Source: Hermatobates lingyangjiaoensis (lineage: Eukaryota; Arthropoda; Insecta; Hemiptera; Hermatobatidae). From it: DNA of 64,000 nt. Both the position numbers and the translations under genes were made by a program. Shown one piece after another: positions 21,971 through 32,755 of this stretch (position 1 is its first letter; each line of letters starts with the position of its first letter). The stretch lies in contig JAPFBL010000243.1 of the NCBI GenBank assembly GCA_026182355.1, forward strand, positions 744,001 through 808,000. Reading direction: 5' to 3'. The notes under the pieces are model-generated. The model had not been told where the DNA came from. It was given only the letters and a program-made list of their open reading frames with translations, and did no database searches.

Positions 21971-22325
21971 TTAAAAGTATCGACCGTGGAATAGAAACAA
22001 GACTAAAGTTTATCGGGACTCGGTGAGTTCTTCAGGTTCAAATTTAACTCTCATTGCCAACGTTTCGGTTTTTATTGAAAACCTTTTTAATAGGCAGAAG
22101 TATAAATTTTCAAACAGAAATATAGTCTTTTCTTTTTAGTCTTTTCTAGAAAAGACAGACTATTTTTCTTTGTAAAATAATTTGTAATGTAATTCTTAGT
22201 TTTTCTGTTTAAAAATTTATACTTCTTCCTATGAAAAAGGTTTTAAATAAAAACCGAAACGTTTGCAATGAGAGTTTAATTTGAACCTGAAGAACTGACT
22301 GAGTCCAGATAAACTTTAGTTTTGT
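21971..22325. mobile_element. F4 foldback element
   Basis: Inverted arms: AAGTATCGACCGTGGAATAG, GTTTATCGGGACTCGG, CTCATTGCCAACGTTTCGG on the left and AAAAGGTTTTAAATAAAAACC with GAAACGTTTGCAATGAGAG on the right. The spacer, about 100 bp, is only partly palindromic. Confidence 0.8.
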
Positions 22326-22330
22326 ATATA

Positions 22331-22440
22331 TATAGCGGCTGAGTCGCCGCTCTACCTTTCTGAGGAACTCTTCGACTCTGATGACGACGATAGTCGAAAT
22401 ATAGAAGTGAGATATTCAAAAGTGATATATTCCTTTTATT
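22331..22440 (+). mobile_element. F11 element, single arm
   Basis: GCGGCTGAGTCGCCGC hairpin, then CTGATGA (22378-22384), C, GAC-GATA-GTC, GAAATATAGAAGTGAG. Follows a short (TA)n directly after F4. Relatives at 37219-37320 and 45960-46045. Confidence 0.6.
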
Positions 22441-22593
22441 AACAATTTGTAATTGTTTTGTGAAATAATTATTATTATAAACTTATGTTTTGTTAACCCA
22501 CCGGTTATGCAACAGTTATTGTGTGGTATTTACTGATGATTAGAGCGGAAAGAAGACTAAGTCTTCCCCCACAAGAAAGGATGTAATCACACA

Positions 22594-22625
22594 ACGTGTT
22601 TCGAACACTTAGTGTTCATCGTCAG
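22594..22625 (-). ncRNA. Hammerhead-ribozyme-like core (F5)
   Basis: CTGACGA (22619-22625), T, GAACACT/AAGTGTTC hairpin, GAA, ACACGT, T. Confidence 0.55.
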
Positions 22626-22812
22626 GTTATATCTACAATACAAACAAAAAATTTTATGAAAATTTTCAAATTAAATAAAGTATGAACAACCAAAATTAAA
22701 ACTAAAATATAATCTAAAAGGAGTTAAATAACTTTAAATGTATAATTTTTGTTTTTCTTTAATTTAATTTCAAAATTGTTATACATGTTTTATTTGGGTT
22801 TGTAGATGTAAC

Positions 22813-22845
22813 CTGATGATGAACACTAAGTGTTCGAAACGCGTT
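22813..22845 (+). ncRNA. Hammerhead-ribozyme-like core (F5)
   Basis: CTGATGA (22813-22819), T, GAACACT/AAGTGTTC, GAA, ACGCGT, T (22845). Mirrors the minus-strand core 190 bp to the left. Confidence 0.6.
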
Positions 22846-22915
22846 GTGCAATTAAAACTTTTTTTTTGTATGGGACGACTCGGTGTTTCTTTTTCTTTCT
22901 AATGATAAATGCTTT

Positions 22916-24380
22916 TCATAGTTGTGCTGCTTAATTGCCTTCAAATATAAATTAAAATAATTCATTAAAAATGATTATTGCCATTATATGAAAATAATTG
23001 TAACAAAGTTCTTATTAGATAACTTAAAGTTAAGAAAACTCAAGACTTAGGGAAAGGTAAACCTAAACTGAGAAGTCACTAGTAGTGAGAACAAAAAACT
23101 TATTAGTTTTACTGCGATATATATATTTTATTTATTTTTTGCATAATTCTTATTAATGTATAAAGCCAAGATCTATTTGCATACATTATTTTGATGTTTA
23201 GCGTTAGATTAAACATGTCAGGATTGGTAAGAGTGAAATAAACAGGGTCAGTAAATTGTTTACTTCCCATAAGAAGAGAGTTTGAGAAAGAAGCCATCGG
23301 CTTAAATATGCGTCATATTGCGAAAACAAAATGAATTAATTGACTGAACCACAAAGGAGGTGACAGATCTCTTGCGAAACTTATTATGATAGGTGTTCTT
23401 CTAATTTTTATTCCTAATGAGTAACTCGTTACTTTTTAGAGAAAAGAGGCTAATGGAGTGGACGTGATTTGTAGGTTGTTTGGGAGGCCTTTCCCCATTG
23501 AAGACAAGTTGGTCATGAGGCAGAAGATTTTTCTTTTCATAAATATAGAGGTAGAAGAGAAGTGTAAATGAGGAAAACAAGGAAGAGTAATGGAGGGGGA
23601 CGAGGAAAGGACAATGTATAAGACAGAGAGGGAGTGAGAAAGACTGTCGATTGAGCGACTGCTTTTAGTAAGGGTAACCACGTCGCCGTCGGCGGGCACC
23701 TCTTTATCTCGTCTCCAAAACGTCTTTGTCCTACTCTTTTGTACCAGAAATTAAATGGAAAAATTCCATTTGTCATTCAAGATTATACTCACTGTTGTAG
23801 TGTAAATTATTCCATTTGCTGAAGCGGGTTTGTAAGAGGCGTGACTATCACAGAAGAAAATTAAAACCAGGGAGAAGAAGAACAATGAGGGCAATCGCTA
23901 TTCCGATGTCTATCGCCAACTCTTTATTATTCCTTTATCATTTCAAGCAGTTTTGAATGAGAACAGTATCTTTATTACGTCACCATGTTCTTGTCCTTCA
24001 TGAAATGTTGTAGGATTTTACTCTAAATTTACTTCTTATTGTAAATTACTTCCCTTTTTATAAGGAAAGCAATCATAAATGATACATTTTTGCAGATATA
24101 TCCAGTTTTTTTGCTTTGAAATCCATAAATTCCCTTTTACATATGTTGGTGTTCAAGGCTGTTCCTAGGAAGATGGTTGGGGTGTTAAAACTTTAATGTC
24201 ATACACAACATAAAAGAAAAAAAAATATCAGTCCACCCTGGCTACTCTCCGAAGAAAAAAATATAATTATTAAATAAACTGTTGTTTTGTTCGATATATT
24301 GGTATACGTGTTTTTCAATTGTGTTTTGAAAAGTATTTAAACTGGTAATTATACGTGAATGCTAGATATATTAGATATAT
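22916..24380. other. No gene recognised
   Basis: A purine-rich patch at 23540-23690 gives overlapping minus-strand frames, but none has a recognisable domain. An element-like GGCTGTTCCTAGGAAG lies at 24157-24172; not assigned. Confidence 0.35.
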
Positions 24381-24610
24381 CTAATATTAGTGATCAAACC
24401 ACAATAAGAAATGGGAAAACAAGACTATGATCTTTCAACCGTAACAAGCGGTCTTCGTCACAGTCAAAAACCCAACTGAGGTTTTTGACTCTGACGAAGA
24501 CCGCTTGTTACGGTTGAAAGATCTTAGTTTTGTTTTCCCATTTCTTATTGTGGTTTGATCATTGATTGTTATTTCACGTGTTTCTGTAAGATCTTTTTAT
24601 CTAATATTAG
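24381..24610. mobile_element. F1 foldback element with 10-bp target duplication
   Basis: CTAATATTAG flanks it at 24381-24390 and 24601-24610. The right arm has CTGACGA at about 24491-24497, A, GACCG-loop-CGGTT and GAAAGATCTT. The left arm has CTGTGACGA on the minus strand. Not inside (TA)n, so it defines the F1 ends: TGATCAAACCACAATAAG at left and TGTAAGATCTTTTTAT at right. Confidence 0.8.
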
Positions 24611-24625
24611 ATATTAGATATATTA

Positions 24626-24690
24626 GAAAGGACCAGTAATCCGTTAATTATAGAAGTGATATTTCAAATTTAAATAGTATTTATTCGGGT
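24626..24690 (+). pseudogene. PLE endonuclease C-terminal tail (relic)
   Basis: The frame ends SVNYRSDISNLNSIYSGVLS then TAA, nearly the same as the tail at about 51640-51700 (SSINHRSDITNLSNIYSGVL). Downstream to about 24960 is likely the PLE 3' region; ATAGAAGATGACCAAACAGC and TGGAAATGTTTC there look like a decayed core. Confidence 0.7.
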
Positions 24691-25489
24691 GTGTTAAGTT
24701 AAACATTTTTTATCGATGCAAAATTGTTTTAGTGCCTTTTTGATTGTCTTGCTTGGTTTTCAGTTCAGTGTCACATGCTCGTTTAAATTAGACAGTTGTT
24801 GTTGAAATCCACAGACTATTTTTCTTTGTAAAAATTAAATTGTTCATAGCAACATAGAAGATGACCAAACAGCTGGAAATGTTTCAGTAAAAGTACTGAG
24901 AACCAATACAGTGAAATCTACGTTTGCCATTTGCAGGATCTGTCTTATGTGAAGATCCTGCTATGTAGCAAGTTTTATTATTAATTGTATCTCAGTTTAA
25001 GAACTGATATTATTTCACGTGTTTGCACTTTATGACTTTGGTGAAATTAACAGGTGGGATTTTTGACTCATTTGTATTTGGCACACAGTTTAGTTACATG
25101 TGAGCCACATTACCGAAGTAAAACTAATTGTCAATAATTAATGTCCTAGGTATAATAATTCTATAAAAGACCAAAAATGTTCAATATAATCCAAAATTGA
25201 AATCTTTTGTTTGAAGATTAATAAATGTAATTATCGTGCATCCTTAATTATAATTTCTCTTAAAACGACATTTTTTCTTCTATGTTTTTCAAAGAAAATA
25301 AGATTATTTTCTTGTTTTAAATTTGAAAATTTGTCTTTAATAGACTATGTAGAAGCAGGTCAAGTAAACGATGTATGAAATCCACTGGCTATTTGAACAA
25401 TAGTCATGTTCTCTTGTATTAGAACATTTCGTATCAAGAAATCTTCACTTTGGCTTTTCAAAAATCTTATTACTGCTGCACTTATACTA

Positions 25490-25715
25490 ATGAGATTATT
25501 TGCATCAGTGCTGTGATATACAAGAATAAGCTTATATATTGATAAGTCGATCAATCACTATCTGTACTACCTCAGGAATGAAAGGCTAATAAACATCTCC
25601 CATTTATACTTTTACATTATGCTTAAATAAGACATTACATATATTATATACCCACGCAGATTGATATTAAATTGACTTATAGGAAAGTTGAGTGTAGGCC
25701 GCTCCAAATTTTTTT
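25490..25715 (+). repeat. Dispersed repeat A, copy 2 (uninterrupted)
   Basis: The full pattern from TTGCATCAGTGCTGTGATAT through AAGCTTATATATTGATAAG and TCAATCACTATCTGTACTAC to GTGTAGGCCGCTCCAAATTT. It serves as the empty-site reference for the insertions at 51390-52100 and 52184-52268. Confidence 0.75.
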
Positions 25716-25874
25716 GTAAATATTTTGTTTAACATTAAAGTTTCATCAACTTTTAATATATTGGAACGATAAAAAATCGATATAGAAAATTTGAAATAAT
25801 TAATGTTTATCAATTATTATTGCTTTTTTATGTTATTTATGATGTAGACAATGAAATCGTTAATTGGCGTTCCA

Positions 25875-26081
25875 TTATTTTATTGAGACAAGGTGGCATG
25901 AAGACTGTTGGTTTTTCTGCTTGGATTCTCTTTTCTGGTGCGCTGTAATCGAAGGGGGTTCTGGCTTGATGGACAGGTTTTCTCGGGACGGTCCTTCCTC
26001 CTTCAATCGATTTCGTGTCAGCCGAATGCTGCCTAACTCCCCCGACATGCATGGTTCAACTTTGAACATTTTCTTCTTCAA
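25875..26081 (-). other. Unrecognised GC-richer open frame
   Basis: A 68-codon frame including MFKVEPCMSGELGSIRLTRN and ENLSIKPEPPSITAHQKRES. Two other frames are open over the same DNA, which weakens the coding case. It may be a host exon or TE remnant. No splice signal chosen. Confidence 0.25.
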
Positions 26082-26099
26082 AGCTAAAGTCGAATAAAT

Positions 26100-27012
26100 C
26101 TCAAGTAAAAAAGCTGATTTAAATCATTAAAAATACTTATTTTCCCCCAAATAGCTGTCGCTTAGGATACTAGTTAGAAATAGTACTTTTAACTAAACTC
26201 TTTTTATTTTCACTTTTTTACAATAATTATTTTTGTGGACTGTACATTTAATATTTATTCAAATAAATGATTTTTAATAATAATGACCAACGACCAACGA
26301 ATATATCCGCGCACTATAGTGCACGTCGTAACTAGCAGTTCCAGACCAGAGGCCTTCTACTGCTTGCTTACTGTGCTACTATGACTTGGAATGTCAGTAA
26401 TTCATGTCAGATATTAAGTTCGTCTGTACAGTAAAGATGTCGTATTTGCGGTCATGTGGTCTTGTTGAGGTCATGGTTTTCAAAGTTTTTAGCCATCAGT
26501 TGGAAAAGTAGTCAGATAGTCAGTGGATGAAGTAATTGTTCAGTGAGGTTGAAGAAGGTTGGTGGCAGGATTTAGAGTTTGTACAAGGAGGTTTGGATGA
26601 GTAGATAGTTTGTTGTCTTCATTGGTAGTAAGTCGAGTGATGTAACTATCTATGGATTCCATTTTCAAATCATGGTGAATATCAACATTACGGGCGTACC
26701 AAGTGCTGTTGTTACAACTCAGTTTGTGAGTAGAGTTATGACTAATATACTATTTGGCAGTATACATTACATTTTTTCCTACTTTTATAAAATTGTCTAT
26801 GCTTAAAAAAATGGGGATCGTCTGAAACACAGAGTCTTGTACTCAAATCCGGTATGACAACCTCATTTCAAATGTTTTTTTCCCTCCAAAGTAGTACCCC
26901 TACTTGGAGGGAGTTTATTGTAATATTTTCACAAGCTCCATAACATTTTCAAATGGGGTGACGTGTCTACTTTTATACATCTTACAGTAAGGGTGAAAAA
27001 ACTAATCTGGAG
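26100..27012. other. No gene recognised
   Basis: Nothing assigned. A minus-strand scrap of the repeat A terminus lies at 27004-27027 (AATCTGGAGTGGTCTACAC). Confidence 0.35.
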
Positions 27013-27314
27013 TGGTCTACACTAAAGCTGTTATGAGTAAACATATCAGAAATAATTTAGCAAATTTATTTAAATTGTATTTTTGGATATGGCTACTAGA
27101 GGTTGTATATTTTAATGATAATGGGTATGGTAGGTTTGTTTAGAACGGTTGGTAAGCGCTTTTCTATGAATGAGACTCAGTAATGAAAGGGGACAGGTAA
27201 ACAATATCATCAACTGAAATCTGACGATGTAGGAGTTAAAAATGCCAAAAATAAAAACACACTGTTAGCAATGGGTTAGATTTGGTAATCAATACATCAC
27301 TCCTTTTATATATA
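27013..27314 (+). repeat. Direct repeat, left copy
   Basis: About 290 bp with GGATATGGCTACTAGAGGTT and AGCAATGGGTTAGATT, repeated at 27576-27868 in the same orientation with many small differences. The pair brackets an F8 element. Confidence 0.7.
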
Positions 27315-27375
27315 TATATAAATATATATAATATAATGAGTATAATATATATTTTATATAATATATATATATAAT

Positions 27376-27524
27376 GAGTCATTCTCTGCCAGCGCGAGCG
27401 GACGCACGTGCCCTTCCTCTTCCCTTCTTCTTCCTTCTTCTCCCTGACGACGAACTTCAGTTCGAAATATCGACCCAGTAAGTTTTCACGCTTCTTCTAT
27501 TTGTTGTTCTTTTTTCATTTAAAT
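27376..27524 (+). mobile_element. F8 element, copy 2
   Basis: Same sequence as 21824-21962. CTGACGA 27444-27450, C, GAAC-TTCA-GTTC, GAAA. Preceded by a TA-rich tract (27310-27374) instead of (GA)n. Confidence 0.75.
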
Positions 27525-27575
27525 GATATATATATTATAATTATAAGTATAGGTATATATATATACTATATGGGC

Positions 27576-27868
27576 GGTACACTAAAGCCCTGTCTTCTGC
27601 GTAAACATATCAGAAATAATTTAGCAATCTATTAAACTCTGTATTTGGATATGGCTACTAGAGGTTGTGTATTTAATGATAATGGGTATGTGTAGGTTAT
27701 GTTTAGAACGTTGGTACGCTTTTCTGTGATGTACTCAGTAATGAGGACAGGTAAAATATCATCAACTGAAATCTGATGTATGTAGAGTTAAAAAAGTGCC
27801 AAAAATGGAACACTGTTAGCAATGGGTTAGATTGTGGTAATCAATACATCTCTCCTTTTATACATATA
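27576..27868 (+). repeat. Direct repeat, right copy
   Basis: Second copy of 27013-27314; it ends TCTCCTTTTATACATATATA exactly where an F2 arm begins. Confidence 0.7.
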
Positions 27869-27870
27869 TA

Positions 27871-28005
27871 CGAGTTCAAAATTCAAGAAGAGTAACACAC
27901 AGACTAAGGAAACACACTTACAGACTCAAATTTTCGGGTAATCCGTCTTCAGGAGAAAAGAGAAAGGGAGACCAAGCACGTTGTAGACGCAACGGCAAGT
28001 AACCC
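27871..28005 (-). mobile_element. F2 element, single left arm
   Basis: CAAATTTTCGGGTAATCCGT, CTGAAGA on minus at 27946-27952, and CCAAGCACGTTGTAGACGCA. It ends at a short TA stretch. Confidence 0.8.
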
Positions 28006-28009
28006 ATAT

Positions 28010-29490
28010 ATATTTAATCATGTAAATTAAGACATGGAGATTGTTCTAACACATGAATATATCACCTATATTATGGTCAGTCAACACCATAATGAGAGAA
28101 CAGAACTATACTTTATCCATTGCTAATTCGTCACTTGGCATGGTGAATTTCATTCATTAAATTAAATGTTTCAGTAATACGTAGGATCTGTATTAACAAG
28201 CAATGAATGCTACAATTATACTTTATTCATTATTGGTTTTTACTAGATCTTATCTTTACTAATTTTATTTCTAATCTTAAGATTTGAACTGATTTAAGTG
28301 TGGGTAATTATCAAAAGAGTGACAAAAAATACGAAAATTCTAAAGCTTTGGATACAATCTTCATTGGGGTGTAGCCAATATCATTGAGCGTAATATTGGT
28401 GATGGAAATGTTACTAGTAATGAAAATTAAACATTGAACATTATTTTACCCTTTTTAATTAATTTCTATGTTCAATTATTAAAATTTTAAAATGTTTTAA
28501 AAATATTTTATTTGTAATGTTATCGCATTTACTGAATTTGTTTATGGCGTGTTTAATTTGTATGTTTTCTATTAATAAAATTTTCTACTGTTGTAAAAAT
28601 AGATTTATTTAAAGTTATTCCAGTTATCTAATTTTTTTATGACATTCTAAATAAACAAATTTTTGCCTTATGTGAAGCACTCGTTTGAATCCGTCACTCT
28701 TTTGATTTGTCACTGATTTAATCACTATTTTAAAAATGACAAATTATGACACTCTTTTAAACGGCTCCCTTCAGTGCACATGGGAAGTACGTATTTAATA
28801 CGTATCGTTTTTATACGTATGAAAATGAATCATAAGTATTTTACTTTAAAACGTAAGTACATAATGAATAATTCCTTTTTGTTAATGAATATCAATCATT
28901 GAATAAAAAGTGTGACGTGAATGTTCAATAATAACTTTCACATGAAAGTAAGTAAGGGTTTACTTACAAAGCTGAGTTTAGACAACCTCAAATAAATCTC
29001 ATAGAAAACAAAATAAAGCATTAGGAAATAGTGCTTGGTTGATATTAGAAATTTACTTACAGCATCTATTCATGAAAAGTTAAGCGAAAGATTTCCCAGG
29101 GATTGAGCCCTTTATGAATGGATATTTGGTGGAATCAGAAGACTGTGGTTAAGGTTGGCCGTGTGGCTGTGGGGTTCGAAGGACGTGTTTTAATTATCGC
29201 CGTAGGGCCACTGGTGGCATAACGAGCCCCAAGGGCTTGTCTAATTCATACTGGGAATCAATACGTCATTAATCCCTTCTCTGGATGCCCTCTTCCTATC
29301 CTCAACTCCACAATTCCAACTTTATCACAATTTCTGTTACCTTACCGCTTTATAGTCGTCAATAACTCTTCTTTTATCAGCAGCCATTCATCAATGCCGT
29401 CTCTACGTCTGTATTTACTCTATTCTATATATAGTATTAGATTAGTATTTAACAAAATAAACAGGTATTTGTATTAATTCACTATAAAAA
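28010..29490. other. No gene recognised
   Basis: AT-rich. A GC-richer patch at 29140-29290 contains GGGGTTCGAAGGACG, reminiscent of a tRNA B box, and partly resembles 42960-43010. It could be an old tRNA-derived SINE, but support is too weak to name. Confidence 0.3.
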
Positions 29491-29494
29491 TTAG

Positions 29495-29600
29495 AAAAAC
29501 GATCCAAACTGGACACAATACAAGTTCACAATCGAAGAAGATTTTGAACACAGAGGGAAGAAACACCCTTGCAAACTCATTCCTTTGGGTTGCCTCATAC
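29495..29600 (-). mobile_element. F2 remnant
   Basis: GATCCAAACTGGACACAATA followed by diverged F2 arm sequence, cut off near 29600. Confidence 0.55.
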
Positions 29601-29665
29601 AGTGTTTTTCTGTTTAAACCGATCCCTTAGTGGGTTACAAAACGCAGCTCTTGTTTGTTCGGTGA

Positions 29666-29903
29666 TTCTACATTGATAGTTCTAAATTTTGGCCTAACTC
29701 AAGTGCATTTCGAGTAGGGATCTTTAACGAGTACCTGACATAGTACAGACTCGGGACAGACGGTTTAATGTCCTTTTCCGAGGGTTGACGTGCTCAGATT
29801 TATTCACCGCCCATGTGAATAAATCGAGGGCTAGATGGGTATCGAACCCCGGACCTACGAGTTCAGACAACAGTACCTTAACCACTGAGCTAAACTGGTC
29901 CCC
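29666..29903 (-). mobile_element. tRNA-derived SINE, 3'-truncated copy
   Basis: Read on the minus strand: A box TTTAGCTCAGTGGTTAAGG, B box GGGGTTCGATACCC, CGATTTATTCACATGGG, then AGGTACTCGTTAAAGATCCC. The last part present matches TAGGACTCCCA-type sequence of the full copies; the CTAACC tail is missing. Confidence 0.8.
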
Positions 29904-30211
29904 CATTATATATTTACAGCTAAATCAAGTTTAAACTAAGACGCTATTTAAAGAAAATGATCCATATAGAACTTGCAAGTACGATAACTAATGGTACTTT
30001 TTCATTTATTAGCAGTTTATACACATAGAGTTATGGCAACTTTTAAGCTAAACCTTAAAAAATAAGCTAAGGTTACAAACAATAGTTCATGCAATATAAT
30101 AGAGGTCTTGGAACTGTTTAACCCGCTGACCCTCTTCTAGAGTATTTGACCATTTATATCGAACAGATAAATTCATTCAAAAAATTATACATTTTTTTTT
30201 ATAAAAAGCAA

Positions 30212-30340
30212 ACGTTCTACAACGTGCTTGGTGTCCCTTTCTCTTTTCTCCTGAAGATGGATTGCCTGAAAATTCGAGTTTGTAAGTGTGTTTCTTTACT
30301 CTGGATGTTACTCTTCTTCGATTTTGAACTATCATTTTGT
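30212..30340 (+). mobile_element. F2 element, single right arm
   Basis: CTACAACGTGCTTGGTGTCC, CTGAAGA (30251-30257), TGGATTGCCTGAAAATTCGA and TTGTAAGTGTGTTTCTTTAC. Diverged. Confidence 0.7.
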
Positions 30341-30344
30341 TATA

Positions 30345-31185
30345 TATGTTTTCGAGTCTTGTTATTAAACTAGTACTTATGACTAGAATAAGGCGAAGAA
30401 ACACTTAATCTCCTCAGAAAAGATTTTATCCAATGTCGACACGTTTAGAACACTTTAGTTAAAATATCGAGGACTTATTGAAAAACTAAAATATAAATTA
30501 AGATATATGCTAAAAAGAGTTAGATACCCTGTCTCAGTAAAGTGACGAGGAGTGCTCAAGGAGTCATAGGACACTAAAGGAAACAGAGTAATATGAGAAG
30601 GGAGGAAGAAATGCTTTTAAAGCAGGCAGGTATGCTTACATAACATAGCTACATTCAAATAAGACACAACACAGTAAATGTAAATATAAGTAAATAGCAC
30701 AAAATAGATTGCATAGTTTGTAAGTGGTACTTATTTATGACCTAACTAATAAAAATGATGGATGCTATAATATAGTACGAAACTGAAATTATGATCAAAG
30801 AGTATTCCTTCAGATGTTTGCTAACGCAGGGGACTACAGGTGGATTTTTATATGATGTTCCGTTTGAGCAGTTTAAAAATGCAGAATTTAAATTTTACAA
30901 GTGAGAGCATTTTAATTGATTCATATTAGCTCGCAAATTTATTCCTTATATATTTACAATTTAACAAAGAAACTTACCTCTTGTTTACTTTGAAAATATT
31001 TAAAAGTAATTTGTATTTTTTTTTAAATTTTAATAAAGTATTTATCCCCTCCCTCCCTCATATATTTGTATCGTATTATTCATATTAAATACGATACAAA
31101 TGTATTTTACATTTTTCCCTAGTATGTTCTTTGAAAATTTTGCAAAACCAAAGAAATACTTTTATTAATGTACTTATACTATACT
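30345..31185. other. No gene recognised
   Basis: AT-rich. A 38-bp inverted repeat with 13-bp arms (ATTTGTATCGTAT / ATACGATACAAAT) lies at 31064-31101. Confidence 0.4.
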
Positions 31186-31197
31186 TATTTACCTGTG

Positions 31198-31532
31198 GGG
31201 GGCCAGGCTAGCTCAGTGGTGACGTGCTCTCCTCTGAACTGATAGGACCGGGGTTCAATCCTCACCTGGCTCTTGATTTATTCACGCGGGAGGTGAATGG
31301 GAGGTGAATAAATCTGAGTACGTCGTCCCTCGGAGAAGGACGTTAAACCGTCTGTCTCGAGCCTGTACGATGTCAGGTACTCGTTAAAGATCCCTACTCT
31401 AAATACATTTGAATTAGGCAAAATAGAGGACTCCCACTGTAGAATCAATCTTCATTGTGTGGTATCACAAAGGGCCAATGCTTGGCCTACGTGTGTTCCC
31501 TTGTGGGACTGCCACTGCAATCTAACCTAACC
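31198..31532 (+). mobile_element. tRNA-derived SINE, full length, 12-bp target duplication
   Basis: 335 bp flanked by TATTTACCTGTG at 31186-31197 and 31533-31544. The tRNA-like head has A box GCTAGCTCAGTGGTGACG and B box GGGGTTCAATCCTC. The body includes GATTTATTCACGCGGGAGG, ACGTCGTCCCTCGGAGAAGG, GGTACTCGTTAAAGATCCC, and the 3' region GTGGTATCACAAAGGGCC. The tail is ATCTAACCTAACC rather than poly-A. Transcribed by RNA polymerase III if active; retrotransposed by an unidentified LINE partner. Confidence 0.92.
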
Positions 31533-32260
31533 TATTTACCTGTGTTGAGGTTAGGCTATATATACTCTTCGTTACGTCTTGGTCTGCGTCAACAGTTAGG
31601 TTAGGCCTTTTTATTTTGTTCATTATAAAGTTTATTATGAATTAATAATAGTGTTTAATTAAATTGAACGTGTAGTATGCTAAAGTAAATAGAACTGAGA
31701 TAGCCTAGTCCTTCTAGATAGTTTTAGTGAGGTTATGTATATAGTACGTCTTGGCATGCTGTCAACCATTTAGCCTTCCTTACGCACCATTAGCCTACCA
31801 CTTACCAGTGTTACCAATTTCCAGACTTTTCTGTTTCTGGACCTATCTCGGTCTCTTTTAGTACGAAAATTTTAATATATTAAAATATACCAAAATAACT
31901 GCTTACGGTAACATTACTGTGTCGGATTTAGTTCAAGATGATTTTGATCGAAGTAAGTCCTCGTACGTTCAAGATAGATGAATTGTTTGTTGATAAGATT
32001 GTACTTGTATAACAGGTCTTCATGACTTTCCTTCCTCACAATCCTATAGTTTTCCATTGAATAAAACTCGTCCTCCCTTCCTTACCTTTTTATTACTTTT
32101 TTGCTTGATTTATTCTTTTTATCTACTATTTTTTTTTCAGTTTTTATATTTCAAAACGACTTACGTCGAAAGACGTTAAAGATTTTTTTTATTTTGCTAC
32201 TGATTTTATAGTGATTTTTTTTTATGTATAAATGTATGAACCATAGTATGAAATTCTGTA

Positions 32261-32603
32261 TTAGGTTAGGTTAGGTTGCAGTGGTAGTTCCAAAAGGGAA
32301 GAGACGTAGGCCGAGCATTGGCCCTTTGTGATACCACACAATGAAGATTGATTCTACATTGGGAGTCCTAAATTTTGCCTTTAATCTAAGTATATTTAGA
32401 GTAGGGATCTTTAACGAGTACCTGACATCGTACAGGGTCGGGACCGACGGTTTTTAACGTCCTTCTCCGAGGGACGACGTGCGCAGATTTATTCACCTCC
32501 CGCGTTAATAAATCGAGCACGAGGTGGGTATCGAACCCTGGTTCTATCAGTATAGAGGCGAATACGTTAACCATTGAGCTAACCTGCCCCCCCCCCCCCC
32601 CCC
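32261..32603 (-). mobile_element. tRNA-derived SINE, full length, about 10-bp target duplication
   Basis: Minus-strand copy of the 31198-31532 family. The tail reads TTAGGTTAGGTTAGG on the plus strand at 32261-32275. The tRNA head ends at a G/C homopolymer (C run at 32587-32603 on plus). Flanks AAATTCTGTA (32251-32260) and AAATTCTTTA (32604-32613) match 9 of 10. A and B boxes are present; the B box reads GGTTCGATACCC. Confidence 0.92.
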
Positions 32604-32692
32604 AAATTCTTTACTTCCTTTAGTTGCAGGAATCTTGCATATAAATCGTACAATTCAGTTTATGAAAAAATAAAACTGAAGCCTCAGAAATC

Positions 32693-32755
32693 AGTACTAT
32701 AGTACTACAAATGTAGTAGTACTCATTGTAGTACTACATTTGAGTACTACAAATG
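32693..32755. repeat. Compound palindrome of AGTACTACAAATG
   Basis: Alternating direct and inverted copies of GTAGTACTACATTTG and AGTACTACAAATG form nested hairpins. Confidence 0.6.

Larger units (their letters stand above)
22509..22915. mobile_element. F5 elements, head to head
   Basis: The left arm (22509-22640, minus) starts with the F5 terminus CAGTTATTGTGTGGTATTTA. The right arm (22795-22915) ends past GGGACGACTCGGTG. The central 150 bp is AT-rich and loosely palindromic. Confidence 0.75.

Noticed and set aside
23436..23776. Minus-strand open frames as a gene
   Set aside because: Overlapping frames in purine-rich DNA with no domain and no splice support.
27013..27868. LTR retrotransposon with two LTRs
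   Set aside because: No primer-binding site, polypurine tract, TG...CA ends or gag/pol between the direct repeats; only an F8 element.
31198..31290. Functional tRNA gene
   Set aside because: A and B boxes are present, but the cloverleaf is degenerate and fused to a SINE body that recurs at 8221, 29666 and 32261.
32261..32275. Interstitial telomere repeat (TTAGG)
   Set aside because: Only about three units, and exactly the SINE tail in both full copies.
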